A stretch of 64,000 nt of DNA from Sphingosinicella terrae (GTDB taxonomy: Bacteria > Pseudomonadota > Alphaproteobacteria > Sphingomonadales > Sphingomonadaceae). A model generated the notes under the pieces. It was not told the origin of the DNA. It worked only from the letters and a program-made list of their open reading frames with translations, and did no database searches. The DNA lies in the NCBI RefSeq assembly GCF_003347635.1, contig NZ_QDFY01000011.1, forward strand, positions 82,245 to 146,244. The letters are read 5' to 3'. Every line of letters begins with the position of its first letter. Position 1 is the first letter of the stretch. Positions 62,012 to 64,000 of the stretch are shown in pieces. The position numbers were made by a program, and so were the translations under genes.

Positions 62012-62404
62012 ATGATCGCCCTCTTCCTCGCCTGGCTCCTCCAGACCGTGCCGTTCCAGCCGTCGCCGCCGCAGCCGCCCGAGCTGGTGGCCGCGCAGCG
62101 CGACGTGAACGACACTGGCGAGGCTTATGGGCGCTGCATCATGGCGTCCGCGCTCGACCGGTCCGGCAGCATCGCGGATGAGGACGGCTTGTTCGAGGCC
62201 GCTCTTTCGTCGTGCACGAACGAGGAGGTGGCGGCGGTCGGCGCTTATGGCGATTATCTGAGGCTCATCGGGGGAGAAGCGAGCCCGGAGCAGGTGCGAG
62301 AGATCTTCGTGGCGATGCGGCCGGGCCTGCGCCAGCGCGTCCTCGGCTGCGTGGCGATGGTCAGGACCGCGCGCTCGGAGGGGCGCGAGCCGGGGACCTG
62401 CTGA
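62012..62404 (+). CDS. Small exported protein of unknown function
   Basis: A 130-residue protein with a signal-like N-terminus (MIALFLAWLLQTVPFQPSPP) and four cysteines (GRCIMA, SSCTN, LGCVAM, GTC) that could form two disulfides. No family recognised. It begins 7 bp after the YcxB-like gene, so they are likely cotranscribed. Confidence 0.6.
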   Translation: MIALFLAWLLQTVPFQPSPPQPPELVAAQRDVNDTGEAYGRCIMASALDRSGSIADEDGLFEAALSSCTNEEVAAVGAYGDYLRLIGGEASPEQVREIFVAMRPGLRQRVLGCVAMVRTARSEGREPGTC

Positions 62405-62649
62405 TTGTTGTACGGCGGTCACCGGATCTTCTCCCGGCCGGCCGGAAGTTCTTGCTATGTTCCACATTCTGTGCCAAGGAAGGATCGAGCCCTCACCGCA
62501 TTCGCGGAGCGCCCATGTCCTTGACATCGTGCAGACAGACGAGCTTCCGGGCCGCCGCCAGGCGCGCCGCCGGTCGACGGCGAACGCCCCCTCTTTCTCC
62601 CCTGCGGGAGAGGAAAGCGACGAGAGGGACGGCTCCGGGCGACGGGAGA

Positions 62650-62808
62650 TACCCCTCCCTCTCCCCTTGCGGGAGAGGGAAAGCGGCGAAGCCGCAGGGT
62701 GAGGGGACCTTGTGCGGGTCGCATCCGCGGCCGCCATCTCCCTCGGGCCGCTTGCCCTCACCCCGCTGCCACGCGCCACTTCTCCCCCGCCAGGCGAGAG
62801 CGGGAGGG
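62650..62808. repeat. Composite inverted-repeat element, copy 1
   Basis: Left arm 62650-62706 (CCCTCCCTCTCCCCTTGCGG ... GAAGCCGCAGGGTGAGGG) and degenerate inverted right arm 62754-62808. It sits in the 514-bp spacer 62405-62918, in which I see no gene. The motif at 62813 follows directly. Confidence 0.7.
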
Positions 62809-62812
62809 TGCA

Positions 62813-62843
62813 ATGGCAGCCGTCACCTTCGTCACTTTTATCC
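62813..62843 (+). repeat. 31-bp repeat, copy 1
   Basis: ATGGCAGCCGTCACCTTCGT... to 62843. Two near-identical copies begin at 63548 and 63770. Read as codons they give MA(A/S)(V/I)TFVTFI. Confidence 0.65.
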
Positions 62844-62918
62844 GCTCGGGGCGCTGCGACAGCCGGTCGGGCAACCGTACATGTCGCTCGTCACCACGAA
62901 GCCGAAGGGGAGGGCTGC

Positions 62919-63506
62919 ATGGATACAGAAGTAACCGAGGACATCGTCGTGGCCGCCCCCAATGCGGTCCAGATTGCGTGCGAGCACCGGCTCCCGATCG
63001 TCGCCCGCAGCCTCGGCCAGGCGGCGCACTGGCGCCGGCGGCGCGGATGGGTGAAGCCGGCACTCCTTCCCGTGGGGCTGCTCCTCCTCCTCTACGCGCT
63101 CGTCACCTATGCGACCGGCCATTGGCATCCCGAATGGGGCGAGATCGCCGCGCTGGCGGGTCTGCTCGCGCTGGGGCTGGGCGCCATGACCTGGTGGGAC
63201 GACTGGTCCGAAGACGATTATGCGGAGTCCGAGGTCACCATCGAGATGACCCGCGACGGCGTCACTTTTTCAGCGCCCGATGCCCGCGAGACCTTCGCCT
63301 GGACCGAGGCGCGCGCCCTCGCCGCGGCGACCCTGCACGAAGGCTGGGTCTTCCACGGCCTCGAGCTGGAGAGCCCGTTCGGCCCGCTCGTCGTCCACGA
63401 CGAGACGTTCGACAACGGCCGCATCGCCGCGGCCCACTATGTCGACCGCTGCCTCGCCGCCGCCCACCCGCCGCAGCCGCGCCGGTCTGCCGGGGCGGCG
63501 ACCTGA
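62919..63506 (+). CDS. YcxB-like membrane protein, paralogue
   Basis: A 195-residue paralogue of the protein at 61375, with HRLPIVARSLGQAAHWRRRR, helices LLPVGLLLLLYALVTYATG and IAALAGLLALGLGAMTWW, and the domain VTIEMTRDGVTFSAP ... LHEGWVFHGLELESPFGPLV. The shared P-(L/I)-(T/V)-AR-S-L and HGL-L-SP-GP motifs show common origin despite low identity. ATG 62919 has GGGAGG upstream. Confidence 0.72.
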   Translation: MDTEVTEDIVVAAPNAVQIACEHRLPIVARSLGQAAHWRRRRGWVKPALLPVGLLLLLYALVTYATGHWHPEWGEIAALAGLLALGLGAMTWWDDWSEDDYAESEVTIEMTRDGVTFSAPDARETFAWTEARALAAATLHEGWVFHGLELESPFGPLVVHDETFDNGRIAAAHYVDRCLAAAHPPQPRRSAGAAT

Positions 63507-63547
63507 GCCGGTCCAGGCGAGGGGCCGGCGGCGGCCGAGGCGAACCA

Positions 63548-63578
63548 ATGGCAAGCGTCACCTTCGTCACTTTTATCC
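63548..63578 (+). repeat. 31-bp repeat, copy 2
   Basis: ATGGCAAGCGTCACCTTCGT... to 63578, 42 bp after the YcxB-like paralogue. Same family as at 62813 and 63770. Confidence 0.65.
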
Positions 63579-63605
63579 CGCCGCCCGCCTCCGGCCGGTA
63601 GCCAT

Positions 63606-63767
63606 GCCCCCTCCCTCTCCCCTTGCGGGAGAGGGACAGCGGCGAAGCCGCAGGGTGAGGGGATGATGTGCGGGCGTCGCTTCGGCCGCACTCATCTGCC
63701 CGATCCGCTTGCCCTCACCCCGCCGCTGCGCGGCACCCCTCTCCCGCAAGGGGAGAGGGGAGGGAGG
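63606..63767. repeat. Composite inverted-repeat element, copy 2 (complete)
   Basis: Left arm 63608-63660 and right arm 63713-63766 are inverted copies over more than 50 bp (outer CCCTCCCTCTCCCCTTGCGG and its complement). This is the best-preserved copy. The 31-bp repeat follows its right end by 2 bp. Confidence 0.78.
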
Positions 63768-63769
63768 CG

Positions 63770-63800
63770 ATGGCAAGCATCACCTTCGTAACCTTTATCC
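63770..63800 (+). repeat. 31-bp repeat, copy 3
   Basis: ATGGCAAGCATCACCTTCGT... to 63800, directly after the right arm of the complete element. Confidence 0.65.
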
Positions 63801-63827
63801 CCGCCGCGCTGCCCCGCCGGCCGTTGG

Positions 63828-63909
63828 CGCTCACCCTCTCCCCTCGTGGGAGCGGGACAGCGGCGAAGCCGCAGGGTGAGGGAACGTCGTGCGGGCCTCG
63901 GCTTCAAAA
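63828..63909. repeat. Composite inverted-repeat element, copy 3, truncated
   Basis: Only the left arm is present (CTCTCCCCTCGTGGGAGCGG ... GAAGCCGCAGGGTGAGGG, to about 63883) and about 25 bp of the middle. The right arm is missing where the IS110-type element appears to begin. Confidence 0.65.
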
Positions 63910-64000
63910 TTGATGGGGTGGACGCCCCCCGATGGCATCTATGTGCCAAGATGGTGGTGTCGAACGACCATCGAAGGGAGGCGTCCATGGGCGAGGTTAC
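63910..64000 (+). mobile_element. Left end of a probable IS110-family insertion sequence
   Basis: The sequence changes abruptly after the truncated repeat to GATGGGGTGGACGCCCCCCG, followed by a 5' non-coding stretch and a ribosome site before an ATG. The element is cut by the window edge. The exact boundary is an estimate. Confidence 0.5.
63987..64000 (+). CDS. IS110-family transposase, first codons
   Basis: ATG at 63987 with AAGGGAGG 6 bp upstream; only M-G-E-V and two bases of the next codon are in the window. From memory, sphingomonad IS110-family transposases commonly start MGEVTTIG, so this is the likely identity, but too little sequence is present to prove it. Confidence 0.5.

Noticed and set aside
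62699..63601. A 300-codon frame covering the second YcxB-like gene.
   Set aside because: It is the shifted frame of that gene with repeat sequence on both sides; composition is arginine- and proline-rich without domains.

Overview
The window is high-GC DNA (lower GC only around 57.2-61.3 kb) from an alphaproteobacterium, most likely a sphingomonad. The reasons are the ftsW-murG-murC-murB-ddl-ftsQ-ftsA-ftsZ order, a class I lysyl-tRNA synthetase, a fused PabB-PabC, ihfA followed by a MerR gene, an RcnB-type protein, and intergenic palindromes of the kind common in that group. The species assignment is inference; no rRNA is present.

Layout. 1-9 kb: 3' part of the division and cell-wall (dcw) cluster, mostly with start/stop overlaps, ending in ftsZ and a hairpin. 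9-20 kb: a TPR/SPOR protein, dgt, a Rossmann protein, argS, a second SPOR protein, nagZ, pabBC (reverse), sdaA and a ParDE toxin-antitoxin pair. 20-24 kb: a phosphate-uptake unit on the minus strand (Nudix-DUF47 fusion, then a PiT transporter) and a lipoprotein methyltransferase. Each of PiT and the methyltransferase is preceded by a copy of a dispersed element with 28-bp inverted ends and an internal small ORF. 24-34 kb: metallo-hydrolase, MAPEG, rpmF-plsX-fabH, ihfA-merR, sixA and a DinG-like helicase, lysS, ppa. 34-43 kb: DUF885 peptidase, prolyl-hydroxylase-like oxygenase, amidohydrolase, RcnB protein, orphan 2Fe-2S subunit, two small proteins, then enoyl-CoA hydratase, AraC and SRPBCC. 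43.7 kb: tRNA-Pro(CGG), next to a TIR-membrane protein. 45-51 kb: ferredoxin reductase, PHA-system protein, a three-gene TadG/TadE group. 51-55 kb: beta-propeller protein and two paralogous M15-type peptidases in repeat-rich spacers. 55-57 kb: lepA, followed by hairpins and a synonymously diverged duplicate of its 3' end.

57.2-61.3 kb has visibly lower GC and reads as an accessory cassette: Nudix hydrolase, P-loop kinase, ASCH/DUF3850 protein, and a large FAD/NAD(P)-binding protein with a GAF-like C-terminus. 61.4-64 kb holds two YcxB-like membrane proteins, a small exported protein, composite palindromic repeats, and the left end of a probable IS110-family element that cuts into the last repeat copy.

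The strongest candidates for something undescribed are the TIR-ended element at 21394-21622 and 23751-24018, whose internal ORF reaches the start codon of the next gene by coupling in one copy and in-frame read-through in the other, and the four-gene cassette after lepA. All assignments come from reading the sequence; no database search was run.
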